Assembly (NCBI GenBank): GCA_900175165.2 | Contig: FWWN02000136.1 | Span: forward strand, 1 to 42,862 | Length of the DNA stretch: 42,862 nucleotides | Direction of reading: 5' to 3' | DNA from: Rhizomucor pusillus | Taxonomy: Eukaryota; Mucoromycota; Mucoromycetes; Mucorales; Lichtheimiaceae | Shown: piece after piece, positions 20,728 through 31,602 of the stretch | Layout: every line of letters starts with the position of its first letter | How positions within the stretch are numbered: position 1 is the first letter of the stretch | Program-made: the position numbers and the translations under genes | Notes under the pieces: generated by a model | The model's input: the letters and a program-made list of their open reading frames with translations, nothing else | Databases searched by the model: none | Told to the model about the DNA's origin: nothing

Positions 20728-21018
20728 AAAAATAGGTCGCTGAGCGACTCTAGAATGTATTAGCAATAGTTCTCCTATTATTTTGTTTATCATCCATCGT
20801 ATAAACTATCTCGTAGTTTTTTATCTGTTTTGTGTGATGAAACCGACATACGTTTTTTCACGCAATCAAGAGGGCATCAGAAGAACGTCGCAAGGACTAC
20901 ACTTTACTCATCTGCATTCTTACTGTACATAAAGATTTGACAGATTTATCTTGTTTGATTGGCTATAAACTGGAATAATACAAATATCGATATAATTTAG
21001 CAACAGGGTAATACAACT

Positions 21019-24000
21019 CTACAGGGTATCGGTTTCTCCATGTTCTACAGGATGGTGTTGTTGATGGTGGTTGTGATGGACTTCATGGTGGTATCTTTGC
21101 CGCATGAGCTTGGCTGTCCAGAAGTCTGGGACCATGAGAAAGTATCTTTCCATTGCTTCACGGAACCGTAGCCGATATTGTTTGGGTGAGATGATAGTGG
21201 GTTCTTTTCCTCCGCCTCCTAAAAGTCCAGATTCCTTGACCCAGCTTTCCAACTTTTTATCCCAAGTGAAGGTGCGCATAAAATCTATTATGTTCTACAG
21301 GCATTAACAGGCCAGCGCATAGAAATTGGCTTGATGTCCGCTCAATACTTGCCAATGATTCCAACAATCAGCTCGTGGTTCTTTTCGTCTACGCCCACTA
21401 GCAGCGAATAGTCCATAACATCCATCCGTGATAAAAACAGGGTATCGTTGTGCAGTGAGCCTCGCAGCATCTCTTTCGCATATGAATGTAGAAACAATGG
21501 TGATTGCAGTATCACTGGTAAAGGGATCATTAGCAATTGATTGTATTCAGATACAAAATTAACATCAAACTCACGTTCAACCATGTTTTCATCCAATAGC
21601 ACTTCATTGTCTCGTCCTGTGGCCTGAACGTGACGATTTCGCATCGAGCCTTTCAAATCAAAAATCTAATAATACATGTGAGCTTTCATAATAAAAGCTC
21701 TGCTTTCTATAACCTTCACTTACTGTTTTCACATTACGCTGATAGAACAAGTTCTCCATAACGAGAATATCCATCCTCATCGATTTCCCAGTTGTCGTAT
21801 TCTTAAAGCCAATTCTGTAGACTCCAAATATCTTGCAGAGGACGGTAGGTAGCTATTGTATTTATATCCAGTTAGTAATCGGCACAATCATCAAGTATCC
21901 CAACATTGATGATAACAGTAAACCTACTTCATGAAAGAAGGCTTCTGATAGATATTGAAAGTACGAAGGGGCAAAACGCAGGAATGCATCCATCTCATAG
22001 CGCGAAATCTGCTTGATAAGCAATCTGTCATCTATAGGTAGAAGCAATTGTAAGTTTGATGTCGTACGGGCAGCCAATTTTTCTTACCTTTGGTTTTCAA
22101 GAATACAGATCCGGACTTGCCGCCGCTTGAGTCCCACTTTGCGCAGTTGGCAAGTGAAGCAATGTAACTCGCTTCGCAACCACAGTTTCGTCTCAAAGCA
22201 TCGAATTGTTCAACAAAGTAGATTTTGCAAAAGAATTTCGTGGTACCGTCCGTAAAATCTATGAAAGGTAGTAAATCAGCTTGTGACCGTCGACTCGATG
22301 GAGCAGAAAGAGATACTTGCGATATTTCACATGGATACCAGACTTGCTGTTGAGTGTTCGTTCGATAAACTGACCCATCGTAGGATCACCGTCGTCTGAA
22401 AAACCTCCCTTTTCATCCTTAACCGATATCTCTTCCTTTTCTTCCGTCGGCTTTGCTTCTTCAGTTTGATCTCCCTTGCGGATACGGTTGAGTAGACGTA
22501 GATACACATCGCAGCTTAAAGAGTATGCAATGATCGTGCTCGGTTCATCTTCGCCGACAACGATGGGAGAGCCCGGGAATACGTGTTCCAAAGGTGATCT
22601 AGATGGTTACTTTAGACAACACATCCTTGTCAGATATTCAGATATTCTACTCACAGTGGATATTTCAACGGCTTCAGAGATTCTACATCTTTTTCCGATA
22701 GGATGCTTGTGGTCATTTTCGAGATGGTCGGTTGGTCAAGCGACGACAGGTCAAACGCTGAAGCTTTGAAAGCGGAAAAAGGGTCAATTTCAGGAAATTA
22801 GCCAGTATATGAGCTATATCTCACCTATATTCTCAAATGGATTATTGTTGTCTCTGTTGTTCAATCCATTTTTCTCGGCAAAGCTGCGAAAGTCAGACAC
22901 TGTCAAGTTCTGAGTATCCTTGACGCTTGCATCTTTTTCCTCTTTGCTTTCGTGCGATTTCTCCAGATCATTGTATCCATCAAAGTCCAAATGGGGCACT
23001 GCATTGGCGGATGTTCGTCGTTGGAGGATATCAGAGTGATGCCGTCGTAGTTTTGGAGAAAGCTCTCGTCCCAGAGATTCATCAAATTCGTCTGTATCCA
23101 TCATACTGAAAAACATATTGTGCTCTTCCTGCTGCTGCTTTTCTTCACCATCCTTTTGCCCTTCTTCTTCATCATCATCATCGCTGGAGCTAAGATCACT
23201 CTCACTCGCTGAAAACTCGTCTTCTGAGTCTTCATGCACAAGCTCACGCAACGTCGTATACACTTCAATGGATGCTTTGCTGGGAAGACGTTGCCGCACT
23301 CCTCGTACTCTTCTTTCACCATGGTTTTCTACCTTGGGCGCAAAGCGAATCTTTCGATGGTCATCCTTTGCAGTCGTCTTGTTGTTGCTCGGTTCGTCGG
23401 AACGCGTATGGTCACGCTGCTGCTGCTGCTTCAAGGGATGCTGGATACTGCGTACAGGAATCTTGGTTTTGTACTCTGCTGGCGTTTTTCTGTCTTTTGC
23501 GGGCTGTTTCCTTGCCAATTGCTTTTGTTGCTGCTGCTGCTGCTGATGCTGCAGGGGACTAGTGTTTACTATTTGCGACTCCAAGCTCGATAGTTTGTTT
23601 CGTATCTCATTGCTGTTGGATGCAGGTTGGCCGGATTGGTAGCTACGTAAAAGCCGCGATACCAACGGTGGTGAACTTCTGGATTTACTGATATCCCCGC
23701 TGTCCAGCGACGGTAGCAAATCTGCAAGACGTTTGTAATCCCTCGAAGACATTGGAAGTGGCATGCGCTCACTTTTGGCACCAGCTGGATAGGATAAGCG
23801 TTTGTTGCGACGATAATCTCGTTGCTGTTGCTGCTGCTGTTGCTGCTGTTGGCAGCGGTCCTCTTGCTGTTTGCCTTCCCGCCGGTCAATATCATGTGGC
23901 CTTGGCAGTCGACTCATTGACAAACTCGCACGCTTGGACTTCTTTTGTAACAGTTCCAACGATAATCGTCTCGCTGCACGGGTGTCCTCTTCCTCTGCAG

Positions 24001-27000
24001 ATGAAGAATCTGATTCAGAGCTGCTGCTTTCATCTTCGATGCGGTTCTGGATATCTGGATCATTGCTGCTGCCTGAGGTTTCGGTATCTCGAATATGTTG
24101 CGAGCTACTACTGCTTGATGGAGATGTACCCAAAACAGGCATTGCGAGGAACTTTTCGTCTTTTGTATTCTCCTGTGATCCGCCGCAAAAGAATTCGTCG
24201 TAGCCATCAATGCCAACATCCAACAGCGGCAAGTCGGCAGAGTTCGTCAAGCGCTTCGTGCGTGCATCCAAATCTGCTGTTTCCATGGGCGTATTGTCTA
24301 ACTGTTGATGCTTTTTTCGTCTGTTGATTTGCACTACGTACTGCCGAACAAACTGAGCGTATACTAGCTTCCATTGGAGGACGTGCATCTGCATCTTGAT
24401 GCGCACAATGTTCAAGCTGAGTGTATCTGTTGGAGGCGTCGTTGCATATACGTTTTGAAGAAATTGCAACATTTGCTTTTTCTCTGAATTTGCGCGGTGT
24501 GACAAGTCTTCAAGATGCAATTTGCACTGCTCACGTTTGGTGGGATGGACGGTATCCAGTTGGAAACTCTTATTTCGCTCGATGATGGATTCGTAGAATT
24601 GTACAATTTTGCTCCGCAATGAATCTGAAGCCGCATCCTTGATATTGACTTGTACGCTGGGATCGATGTGTAATCGTGTTGCTGGTGCAAGGATGTCGTA
24701 AGGTACAATGGGTGTATACTCGAATTTCACTGCGATGCCTTTGTATGCAAAGTATAAAGTATGGTTGCGATAAATTGAATGTGGGCACCAAGCATCCTGT
24801 GCGGGAGGGCCGCCGCGGTGGTGAAAGACAACCTCCAAGAACTTGCCGAAAGAGTATTTCCAACCGTCCTCGGAGAGAGGGACTAGGATGCTGTCTGCAT
24901 CGCATTCTTTGCAGTAACTCCACATAAGAACTGCATCGGCATTCATGACAGCTGGAGGTGCTTCGATACGCTCTAAACTGACGCAGATTTGAGCGTTACC
25001 GTGAGCATAAGTTCGATAGTGTTCCATCATCGTCCGTTCACACATCACCGACGTGCATATCATGTTGGAATACGTTGTAACGTCTTCCACATATTGCCCC
25101 AGAGTGACATCAGAATCTGGACGATAATATTCAAACATGCGCAGTTCTGGATCGTGACAAGGTACCGCTGTTTCGCAGCACACTGTTGCATACAATACGA
25201 CAAGCTGCTGGTGATAGGATGGGTTGAGCTCTTCGGCATCGCTTCCTACATACGTCTCGAATGCACGCCACCGGTGATGATGTTCTTCCAGCAAACGAGA
25301 ATACTCTGACTCGTTCGTCAGGTCGTGTTCGAATGCTTGGAAATATTCCGGCATTTGCGATAATTCGTTTGGTGGTGATGCTTCTTTGGAATAGACACTG
25401 CTAAGGCTGAGTCCATGGTCCTTCAAGACTTTCACCAAGCTCTTTTCAGTTTCACATAGCCTGGATAACAGATGCGGCAGAGGAATCATGACTCTAGGCG
25501 ACGCAGAAAGAAGCGCATTCTGGTATCGATGTATCACTTGTTGGATAGCGACTAGACCTTCTTCTCCATCCTCGAGAAACACACTGCAATCGGTCTGTTT
25601 ACCTGGTGCTGGTGCTTCTTTACCGGGCTCGCGCTGGGTGATACAGCTGCTGAGAGTTTTAGCTACGTCCTTGTGAAATATAGTCTCTAGGCGTAAATTG
25701 TGCACAACAAACACCATAAAATCCAGGACTTTCTTCACCGCTTGCAGCGCATCAATTGAACCGCCTCGCAGTATAATCGTTGCTCCAAGATCAGCCGGAC
25801 AATCGCGGAATATTAAGAAGGTTTTGCGTCGATTGGGTAGCATATCGTGTAATATCGTTTTTGGCTCGAAAACACCGCAAAAACCTAGTACTGATTCGTC
25901 AGTGTTCAAATCTGCTAGGGATGAAATGATATTGGCTCCTGTGCACCGCGCTACTGCATCGAGGATACTGGGCTTCACATTGTATGCAACAACAATATCG
26001 TTCTTGACAAGGAAGTCCAAAGCGATGCGAGAAACATGAGACAGGACGAGAAGAACGGATGGCTTCAGGGCAATGATGCGGTTGACAAGCTTCTTCAAAA
26101 AGTCCTTTTCTTGCTCCATGACTCGTTTTATTGACTGTAGTTGCTGATCACCTTGATAGTCGCGGGACCATTCCAAGGGAAACTTTATAATCAAAATCCG
26201 CGGATTCCGTATCTTTCGAACCATTTGCTTGTGGGCCACGTTTTTCGTACAGACAACGCCTTGTACGTAGAAGCTATCTTTGGGATTACCGCCGGCAATC
26301 TTTTTGATCTTGACATAGTGGCGAATATCAATTTCGTCTCCTCCCCGTACATCTTGTCGCACTCTGTCAACCATCTTGAGCAGCAGCTTCGTAATGGTGC
26401 TTTCCCATTCATCAATGTTATCTTTCACTTCGTCTGGACATTCTTGCAGCATTTGGTTCAACATTTTTCGCATGTAATCCATTGACATTAGGTCAAGCTC
26501 CATCCCTGTACACGTCGAGGACTGTCGCCGATGCCGTCGATATCCATTGCTGCTGGTGTTTTCAGAATCATTCTTCTGTACCCTTGTCATGGCCATAGTG
26601 TCCAGAGCTGCAACTGATGCATTCTTCATCAAGCTGTAGGTACGCTTTCGAGCAGGCCGGCCAGTCAGGCTATCTCGCTTGCTGCTGTGATCGCTGCTGC
26701 TACCGGATGTCTTGATATCTTCGAGTCGCCCATCTTTTGCTTTTGGCTGATCATTAATATCACCTTCGATCTCCACCGAGTTTCTGCCTTCCATCAGGCT
26801 TGATAAGCTTTGTGGCACCTTATCCCATTTCCACGTTGTTGGATTGTCCTTTGCATCCGTGAGAGGAGTAATACCACTCAAAGGGAGGCCTCCTCCGTCC
26901 AAAGTGGTGCTGTTCAGCGAGTTTCGACGAAAAGGTAGAGTAGGTTTGATGCTCGACCGAACAAGATCAGACGGAAGCGGTGTATTATCCATCATAATTG

Positions 27001-28188
27001 AGTTCATTGTAATTGTACGTGATCTCGGGCGTTTTGGGAGAAATCCTTTCTTGTGCCCACCGGCATCCTGGTCCTCCCTTTGATACATGGATAGAGACGG
27101 GGAAGGTGTTGGCGGTTGATGTCCGTCAAATTCAGCAGATGAACGGCGTATATTCGCTATCATGTAATCATCGTCATACGAGTTCCTTGTGGTAGGAGTA
27201 GAAAAATGGAGTCTCGGTGTTTGCGGTCGAGTTGTTGCATGGAGAGGTGCGCCGCCAGTGCAAGCATCGTCGTTGTTGCTCAAATCACCTCGTTCCTGAT
27301 GAGCGAGTGGTCCAGCCACTGTCGTTTTCGCCGAGGGCTGTAAATTGGAATAGCAAAACTTGCAGACTCGCACTTTGCCAAAGTGGCCAAGAGTTTCGCC
27401 GTTGACAATATCCGAAGTGCACTTTGCGCAAAATATTTGACCTGCGTTGTATACAATAAGTGAAATTGCAGACATAATGTATACATACGAGACATACCGC
27501 ATACTCTGCAGTGATGTTTTCGTCGGTAGAATTTGAACGGCGCATTGCAGTCTCGGCACTCGTTGACCTGCGAATCAGGCATCCAATATTCAACATTCAG
27601 CTGCGGCACAGCCTGCACTCCTCGTAGACGACCAATGATACGATTCAGTGAGTTGTAGTTTGAGACTGAGAACGTGGTCATGACAGACTGTGCATCGTCG
27701 CTGTCGTAGAAATCATGGTTCGGCGACACTTGCTCCAGCGACGTTCGATTGGATTCTGACTCTTCATTCAGTTCATTGGCAAGTGTATCAATTGGCTCGG
27801 TAGATATCAATTGAGTTGCATGTTTCTTGTGCAGTCCATTGCTTTTCTCTGAGTTATTGCTGTTGGGCAAAGGCGGCGGCGATAAGTGTGTTTGCTGCGC
27901 CGAATGCAACGGCAAGTCTTGGGCAGAGTTTGACGATTTCTGATCAGCGTTATCTAGAGCAGGCTGCAAAAAGTCAAGGTCTGTTTCAGAAGAGATTCCA
28001 TTGCTCGATCCACTATCTACCGTTTGAGAATTCGGGCCTGCCACTGCTGTTTTGACTTTGGTCAAGAACTTTGTAATGACACTTTGCTCGCTGGACTCGT
28101 CATGTTGACAATCGTAAGGCTCAAATGAAAACAACTGCAGACTGTGTTTGTCCGGTAACGCCGTTGCTGTTGTTGCTCTGTCCCCCAT
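21019..28188 (-). CDS. FAB1: 1-phosphatidylinositol-3-phosphate 5-kinase (Fab1/PIKfyve)
   Basis: Makes PtdIns(3,5)P2 on vacuole/late endosome membranes. Exons on the minus strand: 28188-27498, 27441-22825, 22763-22655, 22598-22321, 22258-22088, 22031-21928, 21852-21724, 21665-21575, 21514-21353, 21284-21019; 2205 residues (yeast 2278). FYVE zinc finger at about 205-268 ([44 protein letters not shown]). Central CCT/TCP1-like domain at about 600-830 ([36 protein letters not shown]). PIPK catalytic domain at about 1890-2165: [98 protein letters not shown]. Several linker regions are Ser/Gln-rich, with CAG tracts. Introns 22320-22259 and 21352-21285 are GC-AG. One acceptor (22764) is AAAG. Start is the only early in-frame ATG. 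Confidence 0.95.
23526..23552. repeat. CTG/CAG tract encoding poly-Gln in FAB1
   Basis: On the minus strand the run gives about seven Gln ([10 protein letters not shown]) in the disordered linker between the CCT-like and kinase domains. Confidence 0.75.
23821..23850. repeat. CTG/CAG tract encoding poly-Gln in FAB1
   Basis: On the minus strand CAG/CAA codons give about ten Gln ([13 protein letters not shown]) in the linker; a likely length-variable site between strains. Confidence 0.75.
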
Positions 28189-28956
28189 CTCTCTTCAGCA
28201 GCATATCTTGACAGTGCCCAAAAGCAGACTGAAAGAGAGGTGCCGAAAGCGCTGAAATTCAGGGACAGCCCGTTTTCGCGCCGGACTTTGCATGAACGCT
28301 TTTCTGTTATCCTGTCACGATGCCTAGCCTACAGTCCTGTGAATGCAGCAGTATTAACTCTAGCCCGCATGGCACCTCCTGTTGAAACAATCATTGCCTT
28401 TAGAAATTTATACCTTACTAAAGAGTTTGAGCATATTCAGCACTTAGAATGCAATTTTATACGTATCCTCCTTTGCACATTCGATTATATTTCTCCGGGA
28501 TTCATATCCCAAAAACAAGCAATGTCATTATTTTACCCCTTGATAACCGAATTAGTCAATGCGATGCAGTTGTATTGCTAAATGCGCCCAAAAGATCCGA
28601 AAGCCCTTTTACTCTGAGTAATGTAACTTTAAATGGATCCACATGCTTGCCAAAAATACAGCTGTAATATTTTCAGCAAATCCAACAATTTTGCTATTCC
28701 GTTAGACCATGTCACGCAGGATAGTGCAAGGCATAATTTTGAGACAAGAATACGATTATAAACTAATTTCTGTTGGAACAGTCCTGCATATATGATAAAC
28801 GATACTCTGAAAAACGTGGCATTGCAGTATTTGTATGTAGCATCGAGAAACAGTAAAAGGACCTACGTATTTGAATGTTCGGATGCAGCGGCATAGATAA
28901 ATCAGCGCTGCAGTATCAGGAATGCACGTCGCTTCCTGTCCGCCGCCGCTAGCTTC
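28189..28956. other. Shared divergent promoter region of FAB1 and the EI24-like gene
   Basis: 768 bp between two divergent ATGs, AT-rich at 28380-28900. A 113-codon open frame (+ 28240-28581) starts 52 bp from the FAB1 ATG on the opposite strand, but it shows no domain, signal peptide or family resemblance and is best left as chance. No repeat or RNA gene was recognised. Confidence 0.5.
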
Positions 28957-30117
28957 ATGGCAACGACCACGCGATCACCCGCTTCACAGCATTGGATCTA
29001 CTTTCTCAATGGCGTTGAGCAAGCATTCAACTGGCCAAAGACATTTATTCTATTCTACTCGCAAGTATTTGAACAGTATGCGTGCGCGCGGGTCAACCTA
29101 ACGTGTTAGTTAGATCGTCCACCATACAGCGTTCCATGATAAAGGCATTCGTAGTGAACGGCGTAATGTTTTTCGGTACAGTCTTGTTTCTCGAGACATT
29201 TTACAATTTGCCGCACCATCGTATGCTGGGCTGTTCTTACGCGGTAACGAAAAGGAGACAACCAAGAGTGTATCTTGTTGGCAAGCGAAAACTTACTAGC
29301 GAACACGCGAACGTAGAGCTTGTTTGGATATCCCATGTATCTCGTGCTTCTCGGTCTAAACGGCAAATTCTTTACGCCAGTTGCTGAAAAGTCGTTCCAG
29401 ATCCAGGCCAAGAATAACCCTCGTGCAGCAAATGCAAACACGAACCTAGTGCAGAGCATGGCAGCCACGATTTACACTGTCATTTTCTATATCAACTGCT
29501 CCGTCTTTGCATCGCTGATCCGTTCATTTGTACCCCACCTCGGCACACTGCTGGCGTTCTTTATGAACTGTGCCATCATGGGATATTACTGTTTCGAGTA
29601 CAAGTGGTTGTACTTCGGCTGGACACTCGAGCGTCGATTGTCATACTTGGAGCAGCATTGGGCATACTTTTTGGGATTCGGTAAACCGCAGCCATCGAAT
29701 GCAGCGATGCAGGATTGAGTTTTATCTTGACACACAGTTTGTTTTAGGTTTCCCGCTATCTGTCCTTACATTCTTCCTGCCTACGTTGTACTCAGGTGCT
29801 CTTTTCAGCATTATCTATCCATGCGTGAGTCTAGGAATGAATTGTATCTATGGGAACACTTGTTGATGACATTTCTCTCTTTTGCATAGTATGTGATTAT
29901 GGCAATGATGGCGACGCCAAAGCCTTCCACACCCTACGGCCAACCTTTGCCCTCTGGAAACGTATCGAGCTACGATGTTGCGCTACCGAACCGCATACCA
30001 CTATTTCTGGGTGTCCGCAAATTGAACGATCTCGTGATTTTGATTGTACGCTTATTGGGTGGCGTTCACGCGGATGCCATTGTTTCTGAAAAGAAGAAGA
30101 TGGCAAAGATGGAGTGA
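28957..30117 (+). CDS. EI24-family ER membrane protein
   Basis: EI24 (PIG8/EPG-4) is a multi-pass ER protein; animal members act in autophagy. Exons 28957-29075, 29114-29243, 29317-29680, 29748-29824, 29890-30117; 305 residues (human 340). Typical family block: NCAIMGYYCFEYKWLYFGW, ERRLSYLEQHWAYFLGFG, then FPLSVLTFFLPTLYSGALFS, matching the EYRW...RL..IE.NWPYYFGFGLPL pattern. Hydrophobic segments lie at about 40-70 (FVVNGVMFFGTVLFLETF), 90-105, 130-190, 205-225 and 230-240. The C-terminus has IPLFLGVRKLNDLVILIVRL and a Lys-rich end. The first intron (29076-29113) is only 38 nt; its phase fits, but it is at the lower size limit. Which pathway it serves in this fungus is inference. Convergent with FMN1 (240 bp between stops). 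Confidence 0.85.
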
Positions 30118-30356
30118 TAATAAAGAAGAACAAGAGACATATGTATGCATTAAAACCAGATATCTCACTTATATGTTCATCCCGAGGACAACACTCTGCA
30201 GAGTAAAGTTTAGTACTGTACATCTCTATTATTCGTCGCTTGCGATAAGAAAGGAAATATACTGCGTTCAAGTCGAGAAGAAATTGGTAGGCCTCGGTTG
30301 TGTAGAACGAGAAGGAAACAACGATGTGGATTCTATAATTTGTCGTATAAAGCTGA

Positions 30357-31064
30357 CTAATGCTGACCAGTAAAGAGCGAATGGCTGCGTAGTTGATCGT
30401 AAGCTGGGCGCTGAAGTGACTTTTTGGCAACCTCTACATCTGTTCTAATATCTCTGATCAAGGCATCTATTGTACATCAAAAAGTTAAAATATAAAGAAC
30501 GAGCGTCGTCGCGTGTTTTGTTCCTGACCTAGCGATGGATAGTTTTGTTCAGGTCGGATGTAACCGAGGACAATGACTCGGATAGCAACGCCGTAAAAAT
30601 CCTCAGGAAAATCGTGGATAATATGTACTTCCTAAAGCACAATCGATTGTGAACATGAATACTAGACCATATGTGGCATTCTCCGTATACTTGCAGCAGA
30701 ACGCTTCTCGTTTTTGTAATAAGGGTTCCAACCCAAACTCATGACCATGGGGTATACTTGGCTTCCTTTGTCGCCGATTTGCGCCCAGCCATAGTAGACG
30801 CCTACTTCAAACTCGGAGCACATTGCGTTCAAGGCTTCATCGGACAGGTTGGCTGTTGGGAAAGCGGAATCGTTAAGCTTCTGCTTACCATGACTAATAA
30901 CATATGAAAGTTTTCTTATAACACACACCTGTGGGAATACCAAGTTCCTTGGAGCCGCGTCCAAAGCCCTTAACAACGGTGCCCTCAAGAGGATAAGGGT
31001 AAGGGCTTTCAGGAATCTCAGGGCCGAGGATGAGAGGACGATCAGGATTTATCTGGTGGGTCAT
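30357..31064 (-). CDS. FMN1: Riboflavin kinase
   Basis: Phosphorylates riboflavin to FMN with ATP, the first step to flavin cofactors. Exons on the minus strand: 31064-30929, 30852-30695, 30631-30529, 30466-30357; 168 residues (family about 150-220). Motifs: [34 protein letters not shown], the nucleotide/Mg motif PTANL (split by the first intron, PT|ANL), [29 protein letters not shown]|, then [14 protein letters not shown] with the conserved active-site Glu, and a C-terminal helix [17 protein letters not shown]. The second intron (30694-30632) is GC-AG (GCT|GCAAGT): only this reading gives RSA-EVHIIH in frame. Start is the first ATG ([10 protein letters not shown]). Divergent from KGD1 with 538 bp between. 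Confidence 0.94.
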
Positions 31065-31602
31065 GATAGCTCGAACAAAGTGGGAAGGCAGAAGCGGGGC
31101 CCGGAAGCGTTCTCAAAATTTCCAGAAAGAGCTCAGCGGCAAATCTCTTTAGGTCCTTTCTTGATGCAAAGTGTGATGCTACACATAGCAGTCGTCAAAG
31201 CAGATTGTAAAACTAAATAGATATTTCGTATGTGCATCTATCCTTTTGAGATAACTCAACACAGATTCCGCCTCACGTGCTCATTTAAAGCCTTCCCGCT
31301 TATTAAGTCCTCAAAGATGCAATCGCAAAGCTAGCAAGTATAGGATTTTGCTTTTATGTGTAATAGATAAATGCCTTTTAGCTTTGATCCCTCTTGAAAG
31401 TAGCAAAAAGTGTCATTTTTTGCACTTTACTGGCCAGTCAACAAGCAAATCTTTCTGCGTGGAATCATAGCAGGGGTTATGCATTGACGACGACGCTTAA
31501 ATTTTTGAAAACGTAATCTGTTTCTTTCTTCCCTCAACAACCCCGGCTGTTTTCCCTTTAGCCCTTTTCTTGTTCTTTCTCCTTCATATATTGCTGTTAT
31601 CC
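31065..31602. other. Divergent promoter region of FMN1 and KGD1
   Basis: 538 bp, AT-rich in the middle, with TTTTAGCTTTG and a CTTTTCTTGTTCTTTCTCC pyrimidine stretch before the KGD1 ATG. No open frame beyond antisense shadows of the KGD1 presequence exon. Confidence 0.5.

Noticed and set aside
28240..28581. 113-codon plus-strand open frame in the FAB1/EI24 promoter region
   Set aside because: No recognisable family and a start too close to the divergent FAB1 ATG; not enough to call a gene.
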